A stretch of DNA of 64,000 nt from Carposina sasakii (Eukaryota > Arthropoda > Insecta > Lepidoptera > Carposinidae). The translations under genes and the position numbers were made by a program. The stretch spans positions 8,246,001 to 8,310,000 of the forward strand of contig CP053169.1 of the NCBI GenBank assembly GCA_014607495.2, read 5' to 3'. The notes under the pieces are model-generated. The model did no database searches and was not told where the DNA came from. It saw nothing but the letters and a program-made list of their open reading frames with translations. Shown here piece by piece: positions 41,275 through 51,775 of this stretch. Each line of letters opens with the position of its first letter. The first letter of the stretch is position 1.

Positions 41275-41692
41275 TAACCGACTTCAAAAAAGAGAGGTTA
41301 TCAATTCGTCTGTATGTTTTTTTTATGTGTGTTACCTCAGAACTCCGTCATTTATGAACCGATTAAATTTTTTTTTAATAGTTGGTCATTCCAACTTCCA
41401 AGTTGGTCCCATATTCACCACATCAGGATCTGATGATGGGATCTTGGAGAAATCGAGGGTAATCCTCAAATATTGTAGGCACATGTAGTCTGTTTTTATA
41501 CTTTTACTGAGCGTTTTGATCACCTACATATAAAACATAACATCTGATAATGGAATCCCTCAGGAATCTAGGGATATCCTCAAATATTATAGGCACGAGT
41601 AGTCGGTTTTTAGATTTTTATACAGAAGATTGGTCAGCTACACATAATGTAAAGGAAACGAGGGTCTGATGATGGAGCCGCCGAAAAACAGA
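41275..41692 (+). repeat. 'taaccgacttcaaaaaagag' dispersed repeat, longest copy
   Basis: Starts TAACCGACTTCAAAAAAGAG and contains two degenerate internal units of about 120 bp built on 'gatgatggga', 'aatcctcaaatattgtaggc', 'gtagtcggttttta'. Short fragments occur at 16790 and 23743. A widespread insect repeat type; no ORF. Confidence 0.7.
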
Positions 41693-41724
41693 TAGTGGAA
41701 CGTTTTTAGTAACAAAATCCCCCT

Positions 41725-41787
41725 ATGGTAGGGTGAGGCCTACGTCCAGTAGTGGACTGCAAATGGGCTTATGAAGATGAAGATAAT
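41725..41787 (+). repeat. RTE-tail SINE-like repeat, 3' end
   Basis: 'ggtgaggcctacgtccagta', 'gtggactgcaaatgggctta', then TGAAGATGAAGAT as a degenerate trinucleotide tail. Confidence 0.75.
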
Positions 41788-41811
41788 TGTGTTAAGTCGT
41801 GTAATTATATG

Positions 41812-41985
41812 TTGCGTTAAGCCGTGTCCGAAGTAAGATGGTTATAGAGGAAGAGGTAGACATGAGTGAGAGTAAGGAGATGACGGATAATAGGGATGAA
41901 TGAAAGAAGAGTACCCATATATAACACATATTGCACCGACCCCAAATGATTGGGAACAGGGCAGGAAGAAGGAATATAATTATAT
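41812..41985 (+). repeat. 3' end of a different RTE/BovB-like LINE
   Basis: 'agaggtagacatgagtgaga', 'gatgacggataatagggatg' and 'gattgggaacagggcaggaa' correspond in reverse to 56282-56410, where the coding content is clearer. It ends in a GAAGAAGG-like tail. Confidence 0.6.
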
Positions 41986-42253
41986 GTTGCTTATATTGTC
42001 ACACGGAAAATTTCAAAGCCTAGTCATTTCTCTCAGTGCCCTTTCGTCATGTGGCTGATTTAATAATTTGCTGGCATCTAAATCTGACAATACTATGCCA
42101 GCTTAACGCAATATAGATATATTTGCTCTTTAGCAAAATTTTACTTTAGTAAGCTCAATTTTGGCTCATAGGGGAGGAAGTCGGTTTTTCGTTTAAAAAA
42201 ATATATTATTTCATTTGATACAATAATTTTATTTTATTTCATGGGAAATATTA

Positions 42254-42729
42254 TACACGGTGTGGGTGACAGCCAAGCAAGTACTAAAATGCTGAACAAG
42301 TACCATTGTGATGACTTATACGACAGTGTTATTACTTGCAGGAAATGTATTTTTGATTTGATTTATCAGTAATCATTGCTCTCCGCACCAATTGTATCGG
42401 GTGATCCTGTGACTAATTAAATGGGCTTATCGGTTATTGTGTGACACATTGCTGTTTTTTGGATCACCTTTGACTGTCCATTAGGGTTGATCGGGTTTTT
42501 GAACTTTTTTGAGGCCATCTATTTTTTTTTATCTTTTGGTAAAAAAATATTTTCAAGTCATTATCTAAGGTCTAATAAACGAACTAAACTATTATTTTCC
42601 TGAGAATATGAAAAAATGTTTAAAAATTTTCGAATTTTTCTGAGAAAATTTTCAGTGTTTCCCACCTCAGAATCATCTGGTCTGAAGTCATGGTATCAAT
42701 ATTTACCTGGCTGTCACAAACACCCTGTA
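42254..42729 (+). repeat. MITE family C, full-length
   Basis: TACACGGTGTGGGTGACAGC ... ATATTTACCTGGCTGTCACA, AACACCCTGTA, 476 bp, with all internal blocks present. This is the best plus-strand copy in the window. Confidence 0.88.
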
Positions 42730-42764
42730 TAATTGAATTTAATTTAATAGAATTGTATTAATCG

Positions 42765-43016
42765 AGCAGTGATAGCATAGCCTATGGTTAAGACGTGCGC
42801 CTGTCAGTCGGAAGGGGTAGGTTCGATATCAGTCACGACCCTGCAACACTGAATTTATTAAATGTACGGATTCTAATATCGTCACTTAGCTTTACCAGAG
42901 GGGGGTTGGCATCAGGCAGGCAGCCGGCCTGAAAAACAATCGCCATGGCAATAAAAGTTTTGAATGAAACCATATTGCGCCCACCCCATACATAATGGCA
43001 TAAGGGCAGGAAGATG
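42765..43016 (+). repeat. tRNA-derived SINE
   Basis: The head has A-box-like 'gatagcatagcctatggtta' and B-box-like 'aggttcgatatcagtc'. The body has 'ctgaatttattaaatgtacg' and 'ttctaatatcgtcacttagc', then 'accatattgcgcccacccca' and an end of GGAAGATGATGG. The shared head and body occur at 51066 (plus) and 60255 (minus). Confidence 0.82.
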
Positions 43017-43414
43017 ATGGTCACTATTGAATGCCTGCTTTTTCCTGTCTACCAAATGATTGGTAATTTCACACCGATCGTACATCGCACCTTTCGTAGA
43101 ACAAGGGCACAATTTCTTTTTGCAATTTTTGGCAAGAATGCCCTTATTCTACCAAAGGTACAACATACTATGTTGATTAAAACCCACGTCTCTTACGCTA
43201 ACGCCCACGCTGCAGTCACCCGAAGAATGTCTACTGAAAACAAATCGATTAATTTACGAGACAATCAATCAGTTCATATGAAGTATCGATACCGGTGCGG
43301 TCCAAACGTGACTGCGCGTGCGCAAGTCGGGAAGTCAATCAATCGGATGTGTGATAGATTGCATACCATTCCTCATTGGGTGACGGAAGGAATTTTAGAT
43401 CATGTATTGTGTAC
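43017..43414. other. Intergenic, no gene recognised
   Basis: The open frame 43014-43493 covers this but has no known domain and runs into MITE sequence, so it is not accepted as a gene. Confidence 0.35.
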
Positions 43415-43469
43415 TGTGGGTTATTTACATAGCTTTTTGCTTAACATACCCCTTTTGTTACACCCTGTA
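43415..43469. repeat. MITE family A, right terminus only
   Basis: 'gggttatttacatagctttt' through 'cccttttgttacaccctgta'. It directly abuts the next element. Confidence 0.75.
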
Positions 43470-43857
43470 TACAGGTTGGTTTTTGGTCGTTAACGTTCCC
43501 GAAAACTACGGAATCTCCTTATCATCACGATCATTTTTCTCCATGGAAGCATACCTGGGAAGTGTCTGGTTTCCAAAATATTAGGGTCCAAAGTTCAGTA
43601 AATAGACTGCGTTTTTCTGCATAAATGCACATTGACGCGTGCAGCAAGATTTTTTCATGAGAAATAATTAATATCTGTCTATGAAAAAACTAGCATAAAC
43701 ACTGGACACTATAAATTTCGTCCGATCAAATAATTAAAAAACAAAATTCAAAAAATTGACTTCATTTCCCAGCATTTTTTTTTGGCATAAACTTACTTTA
43801 TTAGATGTACAGAGTACATACCCTTCGTTAAGGGTGGCAACGAAAAAACACCCTGTA
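43470..43857 (+). repeat. MITE family B, full-length plus copy
   Basis: TACAGGTTGGTTTTTGGTCG ... 'cgttaagggtggcaacgaaa', AAACACCCTGTA, 388 bp. It starts exactly where the MITE A terminus ends (CCCTGTA|TACAGG), as expected if it used the TA at that end as target. Confidence 0.85.
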
Positions 43858-44087
43858 TATATGTTCAACAAGTAACACAGTACAGAGTATTTAATCAACT
43901 ATCTCAATCGATCGTCTGTTTACACCGTTAAGTAATTTTAGAGAGTCGTTCGTTGCCCTTTGCCTTTAAGTGGCACAAAGACAAGGGGCTCTGACCTGCC
44001 TACTGATTCCCTTAACTCAATGACTCGTACCGAATTAGTCCGTACTATTATGTTTTCTAGACGCGTGGTGCCGGCAGAGTAGAGTTT

Positions 44088-44232
44088 GTCTGCCCGTGGG
44101 TATCGTACGAGTGGATTATCGCCAATCTGCATGCATGGTGACTATGGACAAAAACCCTCCTATGGCAGTGGCCTTGTGTCGTGCCCTGGAGGAGGCCTAC
44201 GTCTAGCAGTGGACTGCAATAGGCTGAAGAGG
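44088..44232 (+). repeat. RTE-tail SINE-like repeat, plus copy
   Basis: 'ccgtgggtatcgtacgag', 'catggtgactatggacaaaa', 'ggaggcctacgtctagcagt' and 'ggactgcaataggctga', followed by AGAGGATTAGG rather than clean (ATG)n. Confidence 0.82.
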
Positions 44233-44384
44233 ATTAGGTTTTTTAGTTATCTGGAAGAAAATTTGAATGATAAACTCGCCTACACGTCTCTTGGTATTTT
44301 ATGCTTAGGCATATACATTTTAATTTTTTATTGGGTTATCTTTGAAATGGTTTTACACAAGTTAAATTACAATAGCATAGAATG

Positions 44385-44726
44385 TCCTCATCATCACGAT
44401 CATTTTTCTCCATGGAAGCATACCTGGGAAGTGTGTGGTTTCCAAAATATTAGGGTCCAAAGTTGAGTAAATAGACTGCGTTTTTCTGCATAAATGCACA
44501 TAGACGCACGTAGCAAGATTTTTTCACGAGAAATAATTAATATCTGTCTATAAATAAACTAGCATAAACACTAGACACTATAAATTTCGCCAGATCAAGT
44601 AATTAAACATTTTTTTTTTTCAAAAAAAAAAAATTTTTCCCAGCATTTTTTTGGCATAAACTTACTTTATTTTATGTATAGAGTACGCACCCTTCGTTAA
44701 AGGTGGCCACAAAAAAACACCCTGTA
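44385..44726 (+). repeat. MITE family B, left end missing
   Basis: Begins 'cctcatcatcacgatcattt' and runs to 'aaaaaaacaccctgta'. The first 30-40 bp of the family are absent. Confidence 0.83.
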
Positions 44727-44819
44727 TAGACACGCTATTCATCCCCAATGTTCGGTACATATAGGTACATACCTAGTTTTTGCGTTGCATAACAAACTAC
44801 TTCGGATGTCACAAACATA

Positions 44820-44959
44820 CAGCTAATTTCAATACTAGAGATAATAAAGAATCTCGGTTATTTTTAATTCTAAGTTTGAAATTTGTATGAAAACAATTGA
44901 AGATTTAATCCAAAATATGCAAGAAATCTCTCGAGTTCAGTTATTGAAATTGGCTGTTA
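44820..44959. repeat. Foldback MITE family D, copy 3 (reverse)
   Basis: 'cagctaatttcaatactaga', 'gataataaagaatctcgg' ... 'caagaaatctctcgagttca', 'gttattgaaattggctgtta'. Confidence 0.75.
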
Positions 44960-45847
44960 GTAAAATGAAGTCCAACTACCCTAACCAACTGGGATAGAAT
45001 TGAAAAGTGTAGTAGACGTTTGACAAAGCTGTCAATCTACCAATATGTATGTTGGCCATATTGTAGGCAACTAATGGCCAACTAAACCCTCATTAGACTA
45101 ATTAAATCGGATACAATTGGATGCTGGCTACTAATTCGTAAATATATATTTACCTACTCCAGTTCATTGATAACAAATTTTGCAACGCGCGACGAAAATT
45201 TTACAACTGTTCTAATATGCGCTGGAGTCGACCCAAATTGCTGTCCGCGGGTAATTTATATATATCTAAGTGTAGGCCGAGATCCCATTTCTCAGTTACC
45301 TACTTCATCGTATACCCCATTCTGTTTTTAACAGGTCATTAACTAATGAGAAGACGCGGCTTCGTGTGCAGCTAAAATCTTTGTTATTTTTATTTAAAAT
45401 TATAAACATACAAACTTGACAATATTTTTACTTCTCTATTTTAAATAAATACACATAAATTATTATAAGTACGAGTATTAGGTTGCACATTGCCTTTCAA
45501 ACCCATAATTCTTATTGTTTCTATGCCACAACCTATAGATTCATATTGTTATAGAGATAACAGGCAGCTATAATAATATGCACTCCCATTAGAAAATCAA
45601 ATCTATCCATTCATTCGTATGAGATATCTTACAATATAAGGATCCATGCCATTACATATCGATCTAGAAATTATAGTACCTAATGGAGAGAATTTAATAA
45701 GGATATACGACACAATTTTCCGAGGAAATAGCGACCTACCAAGTCCAAACAAAAATAACGAAATGAAATGAAATGTTGGCTCAATACCAAACAAAAATCA
45801 TTAATAAGATGCATGCACATTTCTATGCCTTCTAAATAAATTTGCAA
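44960..45847. other. Intergenic, nothing recognised
   Basis: No gene is recognised; the minus frame 45794-45603 has no known domain. Confidence 0.35.
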
Positions 45848-46120
45848 TATAAGGTCTTTTCAAAATTAGTGATTATCTTTTAACACGAAACTAGGTAGGC
45901 AAAAAGAAACAACTTTCATTATGGGATCAACACCGAAATAGTGAAAAAAAATCAGCTGTAACATACATTTCAGTGTTGTAATTATTCGAGATTGTACCTA
46001 TGGAACAGCAGATATTTTTTTTCACTATTTCGGAGTTGATCCCATAGTGAAAGTTGTTTCTTATTACCTACCTAGTTTCGTATCAAAAGATAATCACTAA
46101 TTTTGAAAAGATCTTATATA
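45848..46120. repeat. Long foldback element (about 103-bp arms)
   Basis: Left arm 45848-45950 ('tataaggtcttttcaaaatt', 'agtgattatctttta', 'gaaacaactttcattatggg', 'accgaaatagtg') is nearly perfectly inverted in 46018-46120 ('cactatttcggagttgatcc', 'aaagttgtttctta', 'aaaagataatcactaatttt'). The loop is about 67 bp. No other copy in the window. Confidence 0.85.
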
Positions 46121-46144
46121 GGTACATATTATCTATACATATAC

Positions 46145-46305
46145 CAACCAGCGTGGTGACTATGAGCAAAGACCCTCCATAGCAGTGCACAGCCTTGTGA
46201 CGTGCTCTGGGGGAGGCCTACGTCCAGCCTCTCCCGGGGCACGCCACAAGACTACCATGGGGGGTATTTACCCATAGTCACCACGCTGGGCGGGTTGGTG
46301 ACCGA
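46145..46305. repeat. Two RTE-tail repeats head-to-head, forming a palindrome
   Basis: A plus piece (46145-46232, 'ccagcgtggtgactatgagc' to 'gaggcctacgtccagcct') is joined directly to a minus piece (from about 46231, 'ctcccggggcacgccacaag' to 'accacgctgggcgggttgg'). The junction lacks the normal 3' tails. Confidence 0.8.
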
Positions 46306-46310
46306 CCGAT

Positions 46311-46794
46311 ACATCAAATAAAGTAAGTTGATGCAAAAAAAATGCTGGGAAACGATGTAAAATTTTTGTTTTTTTTTTTTATTTCTTATTTATTTATTCA
46401 AATATATGTTTATAACATAACAGTATAACCATATCGTTACAAACATTAATAATACAAACCCATACATACATAAGTACCTATCCGTAACATTTACTGGATG
46501 GTACTCGCATCTTTTATCAACTTTTTTAACTCATCTTTTTAACATCATTTTTAACAACTTGATCAAGTGAAATTTATAGTGTCCAGTGTTTATGCTAGTT
46601 TTTTCATAGACAGGTATTAATTACTTCTCGTGAAAAAAATCTATAGAAAAACGTATTCTATTTACTCAACTTTGGTCCCTAATATCTTGGCAACCAGACA
46701 CTTCCCAGGTATGCTTCCACGGAGAAAAATGATCGTGATGATGAGGAGATTCCGTAGTATTCGGGAATGTTGACGACCCAAAAATCACCCTGTA
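46311..46794 (-). repeat. MITE family B, minus copy interrupted by a poly-T-led insertion
   Basis: Family B runs from 'catcaaataaagtaagttga' to about 46365 and resumes near 46557 ('acttgatcaagtgaaattta') to end 'ccaaaaatcaccctgta'. The intervening 190 bp begin with a T-run, so they look like a minus-strand poly-A retroposon (non-LTR 3' end). Confidence 0.78.
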
Positions 46795-46799
46795 TAGAA

Positions 46800-46905
46800 T
46801 CTCAGGGTTCAGCAGCGCCTCCCGTGTAGACAACATAGTCCGAAGATTACACTGCGGTCACCAACCCGCCTGCCCAGCGTGGTGACTATGGACAAAAACC
46901 CCCCA
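46800..46905 (+). repeat. RTE-tail SINE-like repeat, middle part
   Basis: 'cagcagcgcctcccgtgtag', 'acaacatagtccgaagatta' and 'gcgtggtgactatggacaaa'; it stops at CCCCCCATAAAA. Confidence 0.75.
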
Positions 46906-46950
46906 TAAAAAACGTTCACAAAAAAATGGCCCCAGTTTCCGGCCGCCATG

Positions 46951-47217
46951 TTGAGTAAATAGACTGCGTTTTTCTAAATAACTAATAAATGCACATTGAG
47001 GCGAGTAGCTAGATTTTTTCACGAGAAATAATTAATATCTGTCTATGAAAAAAGTACCATAAACACTGGACACCATAAATTTCGCCCGATCAAGTAATTA
47101 AAAATTAAATAAATTAAATAACATCGTTTCCCAGCATTTTTTTGGCATAGACTTACTTTATTTGATGTATAGAGTACGTATCCTTCGTTAAGGGTGGCAA
47201 CGAAAAAACACCATGTA
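46951..47217 (+). repeat. MITE family B, right two thirds
   Basis: 'gttgagtaaatagactgcgt' to 'gtggcaacgaaaaaacacca', TGTA. It has a 10-bp local duplication ('aaataactaataaatgcac') compared with other copies. Confidence 0.8.
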
Positions 47218-47725
47218 TAGTGGGCTATTTTCCTCCTTCTGTTATACTCTGTATACAGGATAGATACAGACCTAACAGATAGATACTTGGACATTTGTTT
47301 GTACGTGGGCATATACAGGGTGTAAAAAGACATCAATGTTTTTTTGTTACGATAATTTTCTTCTATGGAACCAACCCTAGGAAACGACAAAAAAATTATG
47401 AAAAAATACTGTTTAATTATTACTAACATTATCTTTGAAAAAAATGTTTGTTAAGCGATTTCAGATGGATTTATGTAAAAAAAATGATAATATTCATGTA
47501 ACTTTGGACCTCAATATCTTGGAAACCCGTGGTTTCCCAAGGGTGCTTCCATACGAGGTATTAAAAAAACAAAGTTGTGTTTTTACACCCAATATGTTGT
47601 TTCTAAGAGTCGAAGTACGAATAGAATATTTTCTCCAATGGCAACCAGTTAAGTGGACAATTAGAAGCCTATTCAACGATGGACAGTTCCGTATTTTTTC
47701 TCAATTTTTCAGAGAACAATTACTA
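47218..47725. other. Intergenic with an orphan TACAGGGTG end
   Basis: TACAGGGTGTAAAAAGACAT at about 47315 looks like the left end of a further TACAGGGTG family. The frame 47435-47743 in the following sequence has no known domain. No matching right end is found before the mariner-like element. Confidence 0.4.
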
Positions 47726-49604
47726 TACAGGGTGGCCAAATGATAGGCATCCAAAAAAAGAATTTAGATGCCTTATGATAAGAGATATCCGAATCACCCC
47801 CATGTATGTTCCGCGATTTTTTGTAGTTTAGGAGCTATAATTTTTTAAAGTATTTTTTGTACTTTTCACCTAACACTGGTTTTAATTTTTTATCTCTTTC
47901 TTCCTATCATTTCTAGATGTTTTTTTGTGTAGTTAATTATCATAATGAGAGCTATCACCTAAAGTTATGCGGTTTGCCTAGGTATTTTAGAACTTACCAC
48001 AAATTTAGTCCAAAATTCAAAATAACCGTTCGGGTTCAATAACCGAAAATGTTCAGGGCATAAATAGAAAATAAGTAAGGATTGCCAGAGATTTCTAAGT
48101 GTTCTTAAAAACTTCTAAGGACCTTTGACAGTAAAAATAATTCATAAAAAACTAATCTAGATAGGGGTTTTTTTCCTGTAATTAGCTTTAAAAGCAATAA
48201 AGTTCATTTTTTGGTTAAAAAAATCGTGAGTTCTGATTATAATTTTTTATTATTTTTCCATTAAGTAATGTTTACTTGTGAATTATCTAATGTTTTTTAA
48301 TAATTGGAAATGCACATTAGTCATATTATCGAGTTTGATGATTTTTATTTATGTTTTGCATATCTATTGGACTAGTTACTTGTGTTAGTGATGAGTTACT
48401 CATTGAGTGAATATGCCGAGATGCAATATTATTACGATGTTGCACAAGGCAATGGTCGTGAAGCGGCAAGACTCTATCGAGAATTACTGCAAAATCGAGG
48501 AGGACAGCAACCCGATCGTTATCCTGACCATCGTGTTTTCATTAACACGCACATTACCTTGATGGCAGAACGCATTCCTGGTCGACATGGTCCTGGTGAA
48601 GGTATCCCCATAGCTGATCCGGATCGCAGGGAAAGAGTACTGGAGGAAGTGCAACGGGATAGTACGACAAGTACAAGGGTAATGGCTCGTAGATTAGGTA
48701 TTCCAAGATCATCAATTCAAAACTTTTTGCATGAAGAAGGATATTATGCGTACCACATTCGGAGGGTCCAGGCCTTACAGCCCAGTGATTACCAACTAAG
48801 GATTGATTTTTGTCAAATAATGTTGAGAAAAATCGAAGAAGACCCCAATTTTTTAAATAATATTTTATGGACAGATGAGTCTCGTTTCGAGCGCTCTGGA
48901 GTATTTAACATACACAATTACCACAGCTGGGCTATTGAGAATCCTCATGCCGTAAGACCATCAAACTTTCAACACCGCATTGTGCATTTCTGTGGGTGGG
49001 CGGCAATTCGAAAACCTTTTGTAGAGTTTTTCAATAAAATTTGTAAACTTGTCTACTGCGTGTCATTCAATTATCATAACCCAATGAAAAAAATTACGAA
49101 AACGAAAATTAAAAAATTTACTTACAAAATTACCTTTATTGTTTTCAAAGCTAATTACAGGAAAAAAACCCCTATCAAAATTAGTTTTTTATGAATGATT
49201 TTTACTGTCAAAGATTCTTAAAAGTTTTTAAGAACACTTACATAGAAACCTCTGGCACCCCTTACTTATTTTCTTTTTATGCCCTGAACATTATCGATTA
49301 TTGAACTCGAACGGTTATTTTGAATTTTAGATTAAATTTGCGGTAAGTTCCACAATACCTAGGCAAACCGCATAATTTTAGGTGGTAGCTGTCATTATGA
49401 TTAATTACACACAAAAAAACATCTAGAAATGATGGAAGAAATAGATTAAAAAAAAAAAACCAATGTTAGGTGAAAAATACTTTAAAAAATTCTAGCTCCT
49501 AAACTACAAAAAATCGCGGAACATACATGGGGGTGATTCGGGTACCTCATATCATAAGGCATCAAAATTTTTTCTTTGGACGCCTATCATTTGGCCATCC
49601 TGTA
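47726..49604 (+). mobile_element. Tc1/mariner-superfamily element with ~480-bp terminal inverted repeats, defective
   Basis: 1,879 bp. The left terminus TACAGGGTGGCCAAATGATA, 'ggc' is mirrored by 'gcctatcatttggccatcct', GTA at the right, with TA on both sides. The inverted repeats extend to 48212 and from 49134 (about 487 and 471 bp, with scattered differences). The central 920 bp carries a truncated transposase gene. Confidence 0.88.
48391..49194 (+). pseudogene. Truncated Tc1/mariner-superfamily transposase (DUF4817-type N-terminus), 267 aa
   Basis: ATG at 48391. Residues 1-40 (MSYSLSEYAEMQ..., NGREAARLYRELL) match the helix-turn-helix N-terminus common in arthropod transposases of this type. 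A second helix-turn-helix spans about 70-115 (EEVQRDSTTSTRVMARRLGI). The linker VQALQPSDYQLRIDFCQ leads to the first catalytic motif LWTDES (Asp162), then NIHNYHSWAIENPHA. Homology ends at about residue 204 (VHFCGW); the second Asp, the third acidic residue and the C-terminal domain are deleted. The last 60 residues are read from unrelated AT-rich DNA and from the right inverted repeat, so they are not transposase. It can no longer cut DNA but could still bind it (inference). Confidence 0.8.
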
Positions 49605-50051
49605 TATCCGCCATTATTTTCCTTCATCCATTTTCACATAATTTGCCTCCACAACATGCTCATTGTTTGTGGAAAATTATGAGAAAACTTCACTAAGCTA
49701 GTAATTTTACAGTTCTTCATATTATTGTTAAGCTATTAAAATTTGTACTAAGAAATAATATTCTAACTACCTCGTCCCGATGACCTTTATTCGAAAACTT
49801 TTACAGAAGAATTTCGAAGAAGATAGCCTATCTGAAGAATAAAGATGGTTGTCTTGCTCTAAAACTTGATCAAGATAGAGACAGCATCAACTTTTTCCTT
49901 TAGATATCTGACCATTGCTAGAATTGGCTCTAAGTTAAAAAAAAATGTTTTTCAATTTATTCTAGAACCTAGGGGTCTAAGCTCTATCATAGATCCTTCT
50001 ACTAATTAAACCTCAGAAAACTGTTTTACATATAACTCTGTTCATATCTTA
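49605..50051. other. Intergenic, nothing recognised
   Basis: The phrase 'tcttgctctaaaacttgatcaagatagagacag' near 49852-49884 recurs near 38936-38966, suggesting an old shared repeat. Confidence 0.4.
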
Positions 50052-50135
50052 TGGCCAATTTCAATACTAGAAATTAAAAAAGAATCTTAGAAGACTTATT
50101 GATACATAATTTGAAATTTTGTATGAAAACAAATG
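50052..50135. repeat. Foldback MITE family D, half copy
   Basis: 'ggccaatttcaatactagaa', 'attaaaaaagaatctta', 'tttgaaattttgtatgaaaa'; the other half is missing. Confidence 0.65.
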
Positions 50136-50356
50136 ACTATCAATAAAAATAAATAAAAGTATATTCCAATATTATAGTGGATTACTGTTATATCGCCCAG
50201 GTGATATCACCTTTTATAGGCGACTCTTTATTGTCCAATGATCACCTGCGAACATGGGTAATAAGAGACGAACCCAAAAAAAATCCTAAAATCACCTTCA
50301 AATAATAATATCACTAGTATAGATCACAAAGAGTAATAGGAATCTTATATAACTTT
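50136..50356. other. Intergenic; 50188-50320 resembles 29160-29300
   Basis: Shared words include 'aggtgatatcacc', 'gactcttta-t-tccaat' and 'aaaatcaccttc-aata'. It looks like an old dispersed repeat. Confidence 0.4.
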
Positions 50357-50428
50357 TTGTGAATTTCTCTTCTGTACAAATTTCAAGGTGACATAACTTT
50401 GAAATTTGTACAGAAGAGAAATTCACAA
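50357..50428. repeat. Perfect 30-bp inverted repeat (pre-miRNA-sized hairpin)
   Basis: Arm 50357-50386 (TTGTGAATTTCTCTTCTGTA, CAAATTTCAA) is the exact reverse complement of 50399-50428, separated by a 12-base loop. Either strand would give a 72-nt hairpin with a 30-bp uninterrupted stem. Weaker pairing extends outward ('aactt' against 'aagtt'). Confidence 0.85.
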
Positions 50429-51065
50429 TAAGTTAAATTAATGTAGATACTATTATCCTCGTACATAATCAATTACATACTCGAAAGTTACATGACGCGC
50501 AGGGTCGTGACCGAAGCCATACTTCGGTATTCTGTGTGAAATTAATTGAAGTAATTGAATTATAAGGTATCGAGAGATATTTTAAGGAGTATCACTTTTG
50601 ACTATGAGAAAATAAATCCTCAGCTAAGGTCTGTGACATTTCACCAAAACAAGTGAACTTAAACCTACTCAATGTTTCCTTTTTCTCTGTAGAAACTCGC
50701 GTAGTTTTCCGTGCATTATTACAAAATAAACAAGAATAACTCCCCTTTATGCATCACACACACCGACGTTTCCGTCAGAAGAGAAGCAAGCCAAGGTTAC
50801 GGGATGTAATGCACGGACGGGTGCAGCTGCCAGGGAGGTATTCTGTTTAGAAAAATCTGAAAAGATTTATTGTATTGGATACAACAAATTCATAGTGAGT
50901 TATTGCAATCACGAGTCGTCAGGTGTGGGTTTAGAGTGTACATTTGTATCTTACTTATATATAAAATTCTTGTGTCACAATGTTAATTACCATACTCCTC
51001 CGAAACGGCTTGACCAATTTTCTGATTGGTCTGAGAATCGACTACTATCTATTTTTCATAACAAA
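50429..51065. other. Intergenic, nothing recognised
   Basis: No gene or family repeat is recognised. Confidence 0.35.
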
Positions 51066-51420
51066 AGCGGTGATAGCCTAGTGGTTAAAACGTCCACCTT
51101 CCAAGCAGGAGGCTTAAGTTCGATCCCAGTCACGGGCCTGTACCAATGAATTTATTTCATGTACGGATTTTAATGTTGTAAAATTGTCACTTAGCTCGTG
51201 CCTCGGAAAGCATGTAAAACCGTTGGTCCTGCGCCTGATCTTTCAGTTGTGTCGGCTTTCCGTCCCATCGGACTATGAGAGTAATGGAATAGAGAGTGCA
51301 TCTGTGTTTGCACACACACTTGTATACTATAATATCTCCTGCGTACCTGGCTAATCTCCGTAGAGATCGGTCGCCTTGGCCCAAATACGGTCGGGAGATT
51401 TTCATTTCATTTCGCGAGCG
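51066..51420 (+). repeat. tRNA-derived SINE, long copy
   Basis: A-box-like 'tgatagcctagtggttaaaa', B-box-like 'agttcgatcccagtc', then 'tgaatttatttcatgtacgg' and 'gtaaaaccgttggtcctgcg', 'cggctttccgtcccatcgga'. Its 3' part differs from the copy at 42765. Confidence 0.85.
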
Positions 51421-51504
51421 GAGCACGATGACTGATGGATGACTCATTGATGCACTTTCAGGCTCTAAAATCTCATACGTAACAAGCTTCAGTTTAAAAA
51501 AACA

Positions 51505-51775
51505 TTTTTTTAAAACAAGCTTTTATTATTTGTTAATTAAATGAACTGATCGAATCAAACGAGCCCAAACTCGATGGGATTACGTCGTTTAATTACGGAG
51601 TTCCTATGGCCACCTTCCAGCTCCATCATCAAATCAGCTCTATCTTATAATAATATTGTATTGTCATTCAATTTATGCATGCAAAATTTCGGCTCAATCG
51701 GATACCGGGAAGTAGATCAAATTTAACTTGCAAGATCTGGTTACAGACAACGGGACAGGTGAAACTAAATAAAAG
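51505..51775 (-). repeat. 'aagcttttattt' dispersed repeat, reverse copy
   Basis: 'aaaacaagcttttattattt', 'gatgggattacgtcgtttaa', 'ttcctatggccaccttccag', then 'tttcggctcaatcggatacc' and 'ctaaataaaagcttataaaa'. It is bounded by inverted 'aagcttttat' words. Related ends occur at 54127 and 54490. Confidence 0.65.

Noticed and set aside
43014..43493. A 159-codon protein-coding gene
   Set aside because: The frame ends inside MITE A and MITE B sequence shared with many other sites, and no domain is recognisable.
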